The position numbers and the translations under genes were made by a program. Below, piece after piece: positions 1-13,300 of a stretch of 64,000 nt of DNA. Numbering within the stretch: position 1 is the stretch's first letter; each line of letters opens with the position of its first letter. The stretch is taken from positions 37,293,787 through 37,357,786 of the forward strand of contig OY987298.1 of the NCBI GenBank assembly GCA_963920635.1. The letters are read 5' to 3'. The notes below the pieces were generated by a model. The model saw only the letters and a list, made by a program, of their open reading frames with translations. It made no database searches and was not told where the DNA came from. The stretch is from Pseudeuparius sepicola (Eukaryota > Arthropoda > Insecta > Coleoptera > Anthribidae).

Positions 1-1835
1 GGTACATTTGAGCAATGAGATGACTTTACTCGTGGAGAGAATGAACGTAATGAGTAGCGGAACCCAGGCGCAACCTTTGTCAAATTTCTATGTAAAAAAA
101 TAAAGGCTGGTTGTCAATAAGTAGTGCCAATATTTGACAGCAGTAGTTGCACCTCTTTGTTTCTTCTCTCAACCCCACCACTATAATGAAAGCAAGGGGG
201 TACAATTCAAATAATACCTAGGTAGGTACCTACCAAATATTCTCTATTTTTTAAATCTCCAGAGAATTTTGAAAAGTACCTAATTATTGCTCGAATTATT
301 GCCATACATGCTGCTTTCATTAACTTGTGACAAATGCGTTGTTTTCATGTTTCTTTAGAGGATTGTTTAGTTTTGGATAGTGTCCTACGTAGGTAGGTAT
401 TAATTATTATTTTATGATTTCAAAACATAATAGTTTTTACTGAACCCATTCCATTAGGTAGGTATTTATTATTCATATTCAGGCAGATCTTGGCAGGTGG
501 CAGGATAAACAAAAACATTCACAAAAACAATTTTAGTTTTCCAATAATCAAAAACCGAGGCAATCACATATATTAGAACACATTTATAATAATACCTAAT
601 CATTAGACTTCAAACATTCTACAACATTACTTTTGTACTTTGCACTTAATATACATTCGAGGAACATTTTTTTATTTAAAAAAAGGTTTTTAGTTTTTAA
701 AACCATTCGGTTACCTTGTATCCTTGATGTCAAAACAGTGGTGAGTACCGCCAACAGAAGCAGGGGATAAAAATTAAAAAACCACACTTTATTTGTCCGA
801 GTCATTTTTCTGTCACTGTTGTGAGAAAAACTTGCTTTTCGGTTACATAACAGCCTTCCGCGATGTCCGAACACGCTTAGAAATTTTTTTAACGGAACCT
901 ATCCTGACGAGACACCGACTGCCTTGTCAATTCCGCTTGCGACCGCACGACGCCATTTTGGCTGTGACGCCTGTGACTGTGACAGATCGCGTAGTCTCCA
1001 TCCAGAGATTTTCTTCACAAGAAAACAATAACAAGTAGTGGGGAGGGGGAGAAATAATTCCCTCCCAAAAAGCGTCCTGCCATCTATCGATGTAGTGGCG
1101 AGGTTGCAACGATTATCTATATGGGATTCTAATAATTTAACCGCTTTCGCCATCTTACGGAGTCATTGCGAACTATGGAAGGCGTGTTCGAGTTGAGGCG
1201 GGAAACACGGAAACTTACATAGACAAACCCAAGGATTTGTCTATTGAAACTTACTTACGTGGGCCCCGGTCGAGGCGTAATCTGTGGTTGAGGCAGTGAC
1301 TAATAGTCACTGGTTGAGGCATATATTTTGTGGTTGAGGCCACTGGATTTGAGGGGGAGAATAGATACGACCTAGGAACGGGCGTCCTCAGTACAGATAT
1401 CATTATGATCTCTATCACAAAATATATAGGTAAATCTCTATGGTCCTCAGCCAAGGTTATTAGTTTTTAGGAAGGTTATAACACAGCATATAAAACAACC
1501 AGCAGTAATTCTCCCCATGGCGGGAAAATTTTGCGCACCTGTTCGCGCAGCCGCCATGTGGGAATAGATTCTGTCAAATTGATGCAGTATCGGGGCGATT
1601 GGGCAGTTCTTTTTTGGCTGTATGAGAGAGATATTACAGTGCCGTGGAGGGTGTTTTTTTTGTAAATTGTACTTTTTGCTAGTATCTTTAAATAAAGAAT
1701 CCCAGGAAGGAGGAAAAGCTGCTTGTGCTTACCACACACTATAAACTTTACTATTACTACTCTGTATTTCTGAATTGATTTTCCCGACTACACCTCTGAC
1801 TTCTATTCCACCAATATGGCTCATTGAATTTTCGG
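1..1835. other. Gene-free flank, nothing recognised
   Basis: AT-rich sequence with TAGGTAGGTACC-type short repeats at 220-460. A more GC-rich patch lies at 880-1600, with a short repeated phrase (TGTGGTTGAGGC) at 1280-1345. Small open frames here resemble no family I know. A minus-strand ATG at 1153 has a good context but no visible splice donor or conserved motif. Confidence 0.5.
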
Positions 1836-2422
1836 CAACTTGTCGCGCAATATTAAAAAACCTCCAATTGAGCAAAACTATTAATGGCCGCGGAATGTTT
1901 ATTTTAAGAGACATAGGAAAACTTTTATCGTTGGGTGAAGATTCAGTCAACGCTTTTATATTAAAAATTGATGGCACTAAAAAGCTTTATGTAAAAGGGT
2001 ACTCAGATATAGTTTCAGAAAATTACACAAGGTCTTCGGTACTCTTGAGGCTATGAATTTTTTTCTTGTTTATTTCTTATTAAGCGATTTTCTCGCTTAT
2101 TTTGGGCCGCACAGAAAATATATAAGAAAACAAAATATGGTAATTTTGGTCAGTCAGACGACATTAAAAAAGGAATGGGCCTCCATACCCAACTTTTCGC
2201 GGTATACTAAAAAAACTAAAATCGACAAAAATTGTCATGGTCTCATGAGAGCCCAAGACCCTGTGTAATTTTCTTAAACTATCTGAGCACCTGGGTGGAT
2301 AAAGCTTCTCAGTGCCATCAATTTTCAATATAGAAGTTTTCCCCTGTCTCTTAAAATAAACATTCCGCGGCCATTAATAGTTTTGCTCAATTTGAGGTTT
2401 TTTAATAATGCGCGACAAGTTG
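1836..2422. mobile_element. Fold-back (palindromic) repeat element
   Basis: A near-palindrome of about 590 bp. It opens with CAACTTGTCGCGCA and closes with the complement TGCGCGACAAGTTG; the arms share ATGGCCGCGGAATG, an AATTGATGGCAC block and an ACACAAGGTCTT-like block, and continue to a centre near 2140. The left arm has about 30 extra bases at 1930-1960. A similar TCAGTCAACGC block recurs near 37145-37180, so this is a dispersed family. No transposase is visible; the 93-residue frame across it (1775-2056) is not recognised. Confidence 0.65.
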
Positions 2423-3052
2423 GCCATGGATGCCAATTTCTTTTGCAGCACCACTTAGCTATCCAAAATTGGCACATTTTTGTTTTTTACGTTTTTTTTG
2501 TAGGCCGTAAAATGAGCGAGAAAATCGCAGTGGTAGACCTAAAAAAATCAGCCTGTATAGGTAGAGTGCCGGACGATGTTTTTTACACATAGGATGCGCA
2601 GAAAATCTTTGACGAATTTAAAATCATAAAATAGTAAAAAAATAGTAATAAATAGGCCCAGCGGACATGCGCATTTGACAGCGACAAACTAAGTATAACT
2701 TACCGTTGTTTGCATCATAGACGCTTTGTGTCATAATTTTTTCGATTTTCAGCTAATTATTAATAGTTTCTTCGCGTTTTAGTTGTTTGAGTGTTTTATC
2801 TAATTAAGTGATCATCTCGAATATGTTCTGCTCATTTTACACCGAAACGAGTCAAAACGGACAAAACGCAGCTAATTGAAAATGCGGTAACAACACTTGA
2901 TTGTGGTGTAAGAAATTATTAGTTAGCTTACCTATTTGTTTTAGTGTTAAAATTATAATAAAGGTAGATGAAAACAAGTCAATAAGTTCTAGCATCAGTG
3001 AAGCAATAATTCTAGTAGTTTGGACGAAACTATAGTTTTACAAGAGCGTCCA
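2423..3052. other. No gene or clear repeat seen
   Basis: AT-rich sequence with no recognisable coding region. The phrase TAGGTAGAGTGC at 2559-2570 is partly mirrored near 3533-3545 (CACTCTACCTA), which may mark remnants of a further fold-back repeat around the ATT-tailed element. Confidence 0.35.
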
Positions 3053-3326
3053 AGAGCGCTGGACAAATGTGGGTTCACCGTATTGCTCCTAAATAGCTTT
3101 ATACGTGTGATTTACTAATTGTCCTACACTCACTGGGATTACTACGGTTTTCTAGGGTTTTACGTAGTACTTGAGCGAATGCTATCCTAGTTCTATCTAT
3201 TCAAATGGCAACGAAGACAAAATAATAGTAATTGCCCCCCCTCCCCAGCACAAGCATATGTGGTTGCTTCTGGGGTACCTACTCCTGGTTTAGAGTATTG
3301 TGAGGGTGAGAATTATTATTATTATA
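3053..3326 (+). repeat. ATT-tailed interspersed repeat, copy 1
   Basis: About 274 bp running from GAGCGCTGGAC to an (ATT)n tail. Matching copies lie on the other strand at 35991-36268 and, shorter, at 44032-44159. All share CCCCAGAAGCA-type and CTCACCCTCAC-type segments (reverse complemented here) and end in an ATT/AAT microsatellite. A simple-repeat 3' tail and 5' truncation are typical of LINE 3' ends or SINEs. No coding sequence is visible. Confidence 0.6.
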
Positions 3327-4276
3327 AGACAAGTATAAACGAACCTAGTTGTAGTTATCGAAGTCTTGACCAGCCCACGTTGAGTTTATGATCAATATAC
3401 AAGCTTGTAAGGAGATAGTATTAATTCAGAAACACAACCACTGTTTTGAATTGCGCGGTCTGAAGGTCTAATGCGCATGTTTCATAGGCCCATGCGCAAA
3501 TCCACAATTTGCCATAAAAAGGGACTTTTCTGCACTCTACCTATATATATGATCTCTGTGTTCAAAATCTAATTGTACCTTTTCAGGCCATTCTACTAAG
3601 TTTTTTTTTCAATCCTTTCATCCTTTGCTTCAGAAATTACAGTATCCTGTCATGTGGATCATTGTTTATACATCATAATAACTAGTCATGGCCCTCTTGG
3701 TCCGAATTATTTAAAATTGAACATGCACCATAGAGATCTCTATGATTTTGAACGATGATAGAAGATAGATTAACAGAAAAATCTGTAATATAACTAATGT
3801 TGTTTAATGTGAATGAGTGTTGTAACGTTAAAAAAAAGTGTAAGAAAGATCCACATGGAAACAGTAATTTTGGGAAGGAATGGATTGAGAAAGGAAAGTA
3901 GAAACTTTGTTCAAGTGGCCAAGTTGGACGGACACAGCAAAAGCTGAACATGAAGAGGTGACGAAGGCCTCCGAGTGGCTATTTTGCTCCGAAGAGCAAA
4001 GGCCATTAAAAAACGAGAAGAAGAAGAATAACCTCAACCTTTTTCTTGGAAAAGTTCAAAGTTCTGGTGGGTAATCTGTGGTTCTGCCTGCATTTGTCAA
4101 AAAAAGCTAGTTGATGTGAGGTTTTATTTTTCTGAGATGTGAGGGGTCTTAAACCTTTTTGAAAATGTTTTTTTAGTGCTAACAAGAGATAATAATAATT
4201 AGAATCAGTTATTGTGTTATATTTTATAGCAAATTATAAGTGGAATGAATTAGTCGAGCACAATACTTTGATCAAT
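3327..4276. other. Upstream region of AP-3 sigma
   Basis: No open frame of interest and no obvious TATA or CpG-rich promoter. The 5' UTR and promoter of AP-3 sigma should lie here or further upstream, but nothing in the sequence fixes them. Confidence 0.4.
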
Positions 4277-4345
4277 ATGATAAAGGCAATTCTAGTATTT
4301 AATAATCATGGAAAACCAAGATTATCCAAATTTTATCAATACTTT
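4277..4345 (+). CDS. AP3S1 (or): AP-3 sigma coding exon 1
   Basis: Encodes residues 1-23, from the initiator ATG (4277-4279) through KFYQYF. The donor GTATGT starts at 4346 and leaves phase 0. Third codon positions are strongly AT-biased (4 of 23 codons end in G or C). The next intron is only 55 bp and ends in TTTAAATTTCAG. Confidence 0.95.
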
Positions 4346-7300
4346 GTATGTTTGTTGTAGATTTTCCATTATTTTGTAAGTAATGTCCTTTAAATTTCAG
4401 CCAGAAGATATGCAGCAGCAGATAATAAAAGAAACATTCCAGTTAGTATCAAAAAGAGATGATAATGTATGCAATTTCTTAGAGGGTGGAAGGTAAGGAA
4501 GCATTCAAATGTTTTTATTATCTTATTATGCCAATACCAATTTGTTATTGGAAGTGGCTATTTATACGTCCGACGGATACAAACGTCAGTATACGATTGG
4601 TCATTGGTCGACTGAGCCACGATTGGACATTGGTCGATTGAGCCACGTGACACATAACCTTACTTCTACAGTCCGATGGATTATGAATCGGCTTGTTTAC
4701 TAAGTCGATTGGATGATGTCCGAGATTATTCAGACTTATCTTGTCTCATTTTATACTGCGTATGCCCTACTTTTTCCGCGATGGGCGCTGCGGAAAGAAA
4801 AATGAAGTGGTTATTTTATTATTTACAATGATGTAACCCACCCCCGATTTTCTTGAAATTTTGGCTACCCCCCGACAATGTCGGGGGCATCGCAGGTGGC
4901 GAATGTCGGGGGGTAGCCAAAATTTCAAGAAAATACGGGGTACCTACCTAGCCAAAATTTCAAGAAAATCGGGGGTGAGTTACACCATTGGAAATTATTA
5001 CCACTACTTTTTTCATACGGCAGCGTCTATCCCCCAAAAAGGAGCAGTGCATACGCTCCTTATTGCAAAGATGCTTGAGAAAAATGCACTTCCGACGTAT
5101 ATAAATATTAGTTTACTTCGGCTTCGGACGTGTACGGAGTTAAATGCACGTCCAAAGAAGTCACGTGACTCAGCCCGCCAATGAGAGCGCAAGACGTATA
5201 CTGACGTTGGTATCCGTCAGACGTATAAATAGCCACTTCCTTTGTTATTTTCATTTAAGTATGTGCCTCTATTTTTTTTAGCTTAATAGGAGGTAGCGAC
5301 TACAAACTTATTTATCGCCACTATGCCACCCTATATTTTGTATTCTGTGTGGATTCGTCGGAGAGTGAACTTGGAATTCTAGATTTAATTCAAGTTTTTG
5401 TTGAAACCCTAGATAAGTGCTTTGAAAATGTTTGTGAATTAGACTTGATCTTTCATGTAGATAAAGTCCATTTCATACTCAATGAACTTGTTATGGGCGG
5501 CATGGTGTTAGAGACAAATATGACTGAAATATTAACAAGAATCGAGGACCAAAATAAGCTCGAGAAGCAAGAGGTATGTGTTATTTTTTTGAGATACACC
5601 TACACTTTTTGGGAGTCATGACAAATGTAAAGTTAGTCCAATATAAATTATATAGGTAGTTAGAGATAAAAGCTTTTAACATTAGGAGTAGGTAGGTTTA
5701 AACTTTTATCTTCTCAAATTAGTATTTCGGTTTTAAAATGCTTAGAAATTATAAGTTGCATAATCACTGAGTAAAGAAATAGGTACCTATATATTTATTT
5801 TATTTATTCAGTGATAACAACATATAGATAGGTAGATGTAATGTAATAATTGCTGAATAAGTAATATGTGTTTTTTTTGCTATTTTAGACATGGTCTAAT
5901 ACGTTAGACATAGAGCAAAATTTGAAATTAATATATGCCAGCCATTTTCACTAGTAAGTTTCCTTTCTATTTTACACATGAAAACCTACCTCACTATTAT
6001 AGATTTGTTTAGTGAATGTGGCTTACCGTTTTGTTTTGAAGCTATGTAAATTATATGTGATGACGATCAGTTCAACATGTTTAGTGTTATAATTTATAAT
6101 TTACTTAGGTATGGATAGAAAAAAGAAACAAAAATGTTTCTCTGGATTTATAATTCCCTTTATGGGATCCTAATTTCTGCAGATGAATATCGGATAACTT
6201 TTCTGAAACCGAAGGTAATCTAAGGGCTAATAAGATGTCCAGTGACATTATTAACCTCCCTATTGACTGGTGTCACAAATTTTTTCAATCGTTTTGGCGC
6301 GGGTTTTGGACATGAAAATGGCATCCACATCCCACCCACTTCCATTATTTTATTTATCACAAGCGTCTCGGAGCAGCCCCGTCTGTCGACTTTTAAGTTG
6401 TGGGCATGCGTGGTGACATTATTGTCACCTGGTGGCCAAATGCAGAACTAGTCTCGATGACATTAGGTTTTCCTGTCTCATGTGTTTACATTTGCCGGTC
6501 GTGAATTTCACCGTTTATATAGTTTTTTATTATCATTTTTTCTTTATTTTTTGTTGGGCTGTATTACGCCTTTGTTTGTTTTTACTAAATTCTATATCTA
6601 TGTGATTGGAAGTTGGTTTTACCTGGTTAAAACTAAGCTAAGGAACATATAGCTTCTTTGAAAACAACAGTTACCTACTTAATGTGTTCCCCCAAAAAAA
6701 ATGCCGAGAGAAAGATAAGCTTTCAAGAGTTTCCTAGGAAAACTCTTTAAAGGTTTATGTTGAAACTAATAATGGGATAAGAGAGTTAACTCCGACAGAT
6801 TATAGCTACAGTTACGGTATTATAGCTACGTTTAGGTGTAAAAAAATGACCAAGGCTGGAAACATCGTAAGCACATTTTATTAACAATTTTATTTTAGTT
6901 TTGAGTGGCAATAAATATTTTACTACACAAATTTGATGTACCTACCTAAATCATTTTTTTTCCTATTACATACTTAATTCCAATTAGGTATGCGAAGCAA
7001 TTCGAAATATGCAGGGAGGTTTTACATGAGATAATGTGTTATAGGGTTTGAGTAGGTAGGAATTAAAATTCAGGACAATTTAACAAAATTCAGTACTATG
7101 TTTAATTAACTTAAAGCTTTGATTAAATTAACAAAAAAAGGAAACTATTTTTTGTTTAATAAATATAATATACTTAATATCAATTACAATACACGATCTA
7201 TAAACCTAGATAAAATAAATGATTATTATTATTAGTAGGTAGGTACATTATTTTAACGAAATAAATTATTTTCTACTATTTTTTCACTTACACAAATATT

Positions 7301-10300
7301 TTTCTTAAGATTTAGGTGAAAGCAATACGCAAATCAAATTTGATAGAAAAAGCGTATTCAAAAAAATCTGAGCAAGACTTTATTCTGTATTCCCAACACT
7401 GACGGATGTAATAAAGTAGGTACTTAAAACAGGATCTACCACATACACGAATGAATTTTTACCTATGATTTTTACTAATATTATAGAATACAAAAATAAT
7501 AAAGCAAAAATAAATTTACCACACGTAGTAGGCGATAACGTTATAAAAATGTCAACGTGTTATTATTCGAACCAAAGTGGCAACAAAACAAAACACAAAA
7601 TTCCATGCAGCACGCAAGCCCGCAGCTTAAAAGCCGACAGACAGGGCGGCTCCGAGACCCTTGTTTATTTTTCTGAGGTTATATTTTATATAATACCTTT
7701 CAGCGTTTGACACTTTTGACAGTTTAATATTTACATTTACATGATAATAAAGTAATGTACCTCAAACAAAGTGCCAGTTTATTTTTAAAATTGTTTGCAT
7801 AAAATTAAAAATAAAATAGCTGAATCCGATAAGTGTTCCATAATTAATTTCTGTTATTTGCGATATTTATCAATAATCTTAGAAAACACATTTTTAGGCA
7901 AAAAAGGCTGAGATGGAAACGAAATAATTTATTTACTACACAACCGTGGCAGATACAAAAAAATGTCAAGATACACTTTTTGTAGAGAATTGAAAGAACT
8001 TTACGAAAAAAAAATTTACGTTGATGTGAGACAGGTCCGTACTAATTACTTTTTAAATTTAGTGATAGTGAAAACCCATAACTCCACCACTGGTTATTTC
8101 AGGACCTTCATATTATCACTAAATATCGTAGTCAAAAAGGTGGTACTACACATCAAATTTGGTTTAAATATCTCCACTGGTTCGGACAGTGTAAAAAATA
8201 CTTCATATTTTTTCCAACACTTCAATGCCCTGTATCTCGGAAACTAAGCTTTCCCCGATATATGTTGATATAAAATTTTCATTTTAGATTATCTTTTTCT
8301 ATCTAATGTTAAAGTCCTACCACATAAAAGTGAACCACCCTGTATATTTAATGTATTTTTTTTTTCAAATCATGTTAAAAGAAATTTATACTCGATCTTG
8401 CCGAATAATCGGATCCCAGAATTATTGATACGTTGGTAATTTAGCTCTATCCAACTGACAAATCAGGGTGCCAGGGCTATACTTATTTATTTGTTTGTCA
8501 AAAATTTTTATTTACACCTCAAAAGCAGAAATATATTGCTCTTTCTTTCAAAGTTGTTTGTCTGGGCGTCTAGACAGATACAATGCAAAAAAAATTATTG
8601 GTTTCATTTCGATTCAACTTTTGTAAACATCTGAAAATTCAGCTTATCTAATAAGCCCTAATACGTCCTTGATTTTTCCTGTTATTCCAGGCAATCTAGG
8701 GAGTTTGGCAAATGTCAAATGAGCTGTCAACGTCGTAGGTATTCGGCAAGATGACTATATTAAACAAAATAATTTAAACAACATGAGCGTCCTCTGGCCA
8801 ATCTCTTGCAGTCTCTCTTATCTCTTATAGAATATTATCTTTGTTCAAACCGATCAAACTGCTCATATCGAAAGATTGTACATTAATGACTTACTTTAGT
8901 GTCGATTTCTGAGCTTTTAATGACAACTTTGCGACTTTTTAGTACCAATTTAAAAAAGTGTAAAATATTGATCATATATTAACTACTTACAAGATGGTTT
9001 TAAGACATGAAAAATGCTGGTGAAAACATAAAAAAAAGTAAATATGACAAATGAACCTACGAATAAATTACTAGAGGCCCAGAAAAATCAAGAAAAGTTC
9101 ACCAGAAGCAAGTATTATGCAGTAAAAGTATTATGAGCATATTTGATTTTCGAGAAAAAGCCAACACCTGCATTTAATTAATCTTTATGGTCAAACTATT
9201 ATAATCCTGAAACAACATCTGTTGATTAGAAGAGAAAAAAATTTGGAAAAGGATGAAATAAACAAATCTTTTAGGAATTACGTGTTAGTTATTGTAATGA
9301 TAATGATAAAGGTAAAATGTTGTTTATATATTTCTATATATATATATATCTCGAAAAATGTACCTACCTACTTGTAGATAATTTTTGTCATAAAATATAA
9401 AGGTTGATTTCTGTGCGCTTTCATGTTATTGAACTTAAGATACTTCACTGGAGATTTTTTCATGGAAAGTGGTCTTGTGTTTTGCCTAATAAAAATATTT
9501 CATATCCGGGTATTTTTACTATTTTTAACGTAGGTATACTTTCCTAGCAATTCTTAATTTTTTTGCTAGGTGGAATGGGTTCAATATCAACAACTAGGTA
9601 GTAGTTTTCACCTTTATAATAGTATAATTATGATAAATCAATAGACGATTATTTTTAACAAATAGGTATCAAAACAAAACTCAGCAACCTTCAACGTCTT
9701 TAAACATTGCCAGGACCTGTGTTGATCATAGTACAACCAGATCATAAAGTCTTACACTACTTTTATCTCGCAAACAATACCCTATTGTCATCAACAATGG
9801 ATCTGGACATCTTATGAGCGCCATTAGCGAACAGATTATCTTTGCCAAAACTAATGTTAATAATGGTTCCCAATTTGTCATTTCTGTAAAGAACAATTTT
9901 TTGTGTTGCGAATTAACGTTGAATTGTCATTACTGAAAAGTAACCAATACATATTTGGATATTTGGCTGTTGGGAATGGGCCTTTTTTACGAAGTTGAAG
10001 CTAATTATTTTGTAGGAGTAAAACGAAAGAACATATTTATTATTATTTTTTTGTATGGCTTGATTTCTTATTACACAGTATTTTTGGGCAAAACAGTAAC
10101 AACGGGAATTTGAGTTGACTATCGGAGGATGCTACGAGCTTTGAAAACAAAGAGTTGCCATAGGAAGATATTGGCAAATTTGATGGTCCATCATTTCTGA
10201 TAGTTATTAAAATGCCAGGAAAATTCCTCTACATAAAGAACACTTAAACAACAATTTGACAATTCCTTACTTGCTAAAGAAACAGCTTATTATGTACTGA

Positions 10301-13300
10301 TTTGTCCCATTTTCAAAACTGATCGACATTCACAATATTAAGGCCAGTTTGTAATTCATCCAAAATTTGAAATATTAAACTTTTCGGACAACTCAAAACA
10401 TGAGAAAAGATTGATATAATACGAAAACATTGACAATAGAAAAAAATTAACTTTATTTTCACGTACTTCATTATGCATTTAAAATAGAAGTGTGAAAAAG
10501 GCCCATTGATACACCATAGTCCTGTATTCAGCACCGTTTCACAGCATAACAAATATTATGAGTCAACAAGATGCTCATAATAAGCTTTGTGCTTGTCAGT
10601 AGTTTTTTTTTTGTTTTAATGTTAAGTGTAGTGAATTAGGTATTGCTCTACAGTGTATTTCAGACCGTTGTGTGAAATATTTGATAAGAGGAACATTGAT
10701 TGTCAAATCTGCCAGGCGTTTTCCTGTAAAGCACAATGGTGCTCTGTAGTCAACAACAACTATAATATAATTTATTTGCATTCATTCCTCTGTTTTTTGG
10801 GAAACGATTTGACAGTTGTCGCTTCTCTTTATTTAAGTATCTTTCACACAATGTTCAAACTCAGTGACGGCTTCTCCATCACGTGCTAAGAATATCACAT
10901 TGTCCTTATGGCACGTTTCTGCACATGCTCCTACTACATTATTATTTAGTTTGAAAAACTGAAAATGGTAAAATGCCACTTTAGGGAAATAATTAACTAT
11001 AATATTTATTGGGATGGTCTTTGATTGCAGGAAATTCATAATTATTAGTACTTATATTATTTTATTCCGACCAGTTAGGTATGTTGTGTTATGTTTGTCA
11101 AGTCGCCGCAGTGTAATTACTACTAATTACTACTGTATCATGTCTATTTTATAAATGTGTTTTGTGTTCGTTATGTTGCTTTGTCAAATTAGCTTTATAC
11201 CGACGGGTTAATATCGTATACGAGTATTTTAATATTATTTTGAATTATCCCATTCTGTGCAATTAGAAATTTATCATAAAGAAACAGCCACCTATGTGCT
11301 TTGATGTTATATCATCGAGTAAAAGAATATGAGAAGAGCTAGCTTATAGACCGGGAGATAGTGACAGATTTTTGGACGTGATTTTACTCAGTATGCCTTT
11401 CAAAGGGCATTATGTTGTGTATATTCTCACAATAATAAGGTATGAATCAGAGAGTCATCCTGAGCCGTCCTCCTTTTACAGTTTTAAATGATCTCAAATC
11501 GATTCCGAATCACTTTGAGATCAGCTGACATCGAGTGTTCCTTTTACAAATGTTCAGTTGATTATGAAGTGATCAGTTTCCGCAGCAAATCGATTTTTAT
11601 GTAATTTGTTTTGGTTTTGAGTGTTTCTGGGGTTAAGGTGGTGAAAAATATTGAAAAATTCATTCAAGGGTTAGATTATAGATAACGTGGTCGTACACTG
11701 TTCCGTTTACCAAGAAAAAATCATTTCACTATCAGATCACTTCATGTTCATTTCACTTCAAATTCACGTGTACAAAAAGTCAAAAGGAGGACAACTCTGG
11801 GTTCTTCATGTGAAAAAACTGAGTTTTCAATTATTCGAAAAATATGCGTTCTGATATGATTTTATACAGGCTGCCATGTGTTTTATAATGAAGTTCAAAA
11901 TAGAAAATTCCTCGGAAAACCATAGGCATACTGTTAGGGTGGGTCCAAAGGGCTATTATTGCCACGTGATGGCATACTGTTTGCGCATGTCCAAGTACAC
12001 TTTACATCGAAGTGATTAAATAACATTCAATTTAAACAGTACTTGGACATGCGCGAAAGGTATGCCATCCTTTTTTTAGCATTTTCATAATAAGAACTTG
12101 CATACTTCTCATGGCAGCCTGTTCAGAAACGTGGAAAAATTAATTATTAAAATACAAGTTCACGTGGCAATAATAGCCCTTTGTACCCACCCTAACGGTA
12201 TGCTTATGGTTTTCCGAGGCATTTTCTATTTTGAACTTCATTATAAAACACATGGCAGCCTGTATAAAATCATATCAAAACGCATATTTTTCGAATAATT
12301 GAAAACTCAGTTTTTCACATGAAGAACCCAGGAGGACTCTCTGATTCATACCTTATTATTGTGAGAACACAATGCCCTTTGCAAGGCATACTGAGTAAAA
12401 TCACGTCCAAAAATCTGTCACTATCTCCCGGTCTATTAGTTGGACCTGCATGAACAAGTTTTGTCATGGTGATAAAGTAAAGAATAGATATTGAGTTCAT
12501 CTGGTAAATAATTTTTCTATTCCTTTCTCGTAATTCTTTGTATTAATCCAATTTTGCCATTGCAATTAGCAGCCACCAGCTGCCGTAAATCTGGGTCTAT
12601 AGAATTAATAAAAAATGAGGAGTGAAAATATGAGGAGTGGGAAGTGGGTAATACTATTACAGACCTTCTTGATTATTATATGTATATATTTTTTTAACCC
12701 ATCCAATTTTTTGCAACAATTTCATCATGCATCAGTAATCAAGGTCAAATATTATATATAAAGAAGAGAAACAGCTGCCAAATTTGACATTTCATTGGTG
12801 CAAAACTAATATGTCACCATCTTAACATAAAATTAATGTTACATTAAGCGTATTTTCACGAGTGAAACCCTACAAAAAAATTTTAGGTTTATCAAACACC
12901 TGTTGCTTTCACAAGGCGGGGTATGTCTGGGATAAGGAATGTCATCATGGAAAAGGCGGGGTATAAAGGGGAGGCAACAGTGACATCATCATAAGTTAAC
13001 ATCATGTAACCATTGTAGAGCAGATTTTGTCTCATTTTCTCCTTTGCGGATTGTTTTGTACCATTATTGTGTGAGGTTAAGATCTCGTACATGGAGAAGG
13101 GATTTAAATTATGTATTTTCGGCATTTTGGCATTTTCATTTTGAATAAGTACGAGTTTAAAACAGCTTTCTAAAAACAAATAAGAAAATGTACTTGGAGA
13201 GGGAATATTTTCATGATGTCAGGCTTAAATCAAACAAAACCTGCCTAAAACTGAACCAGGCTCATCAAAATATGGCTGTTGTGTCTTAACTAAATTTTTT

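Noticed and set aside
899..1153. Minus-strand 84-residue frame beginning MAKAVKLLESHIDNR in a GC-richer patch
   Set aside because: Good initiation context, but no recognisable domain, no clear splice donor and no supporting neighbour; not enough to call a gene.
1775..2056. 93-residue frame that looks protein-like
   Set aside because: It overlaps one arm of a fold-back repeat and continues past it; I recognise no domain.
4509..4703. Frame in AP-3 sigma intron 2 as an extra exon
   Set aside because: It lies largely in the terminal repeat of a MITE and is not needed for a full-length, in-frame AP-3 sigma product.
7963..8247. 94-residue frame whose core recurs at 28891-29112, 30513-30734 and 32575-32796
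   Set aside because: Its repetition follows exactly from the copies of one transposon terminal arm; it lacks a conserved start or domain and lies outside the transposase gene.
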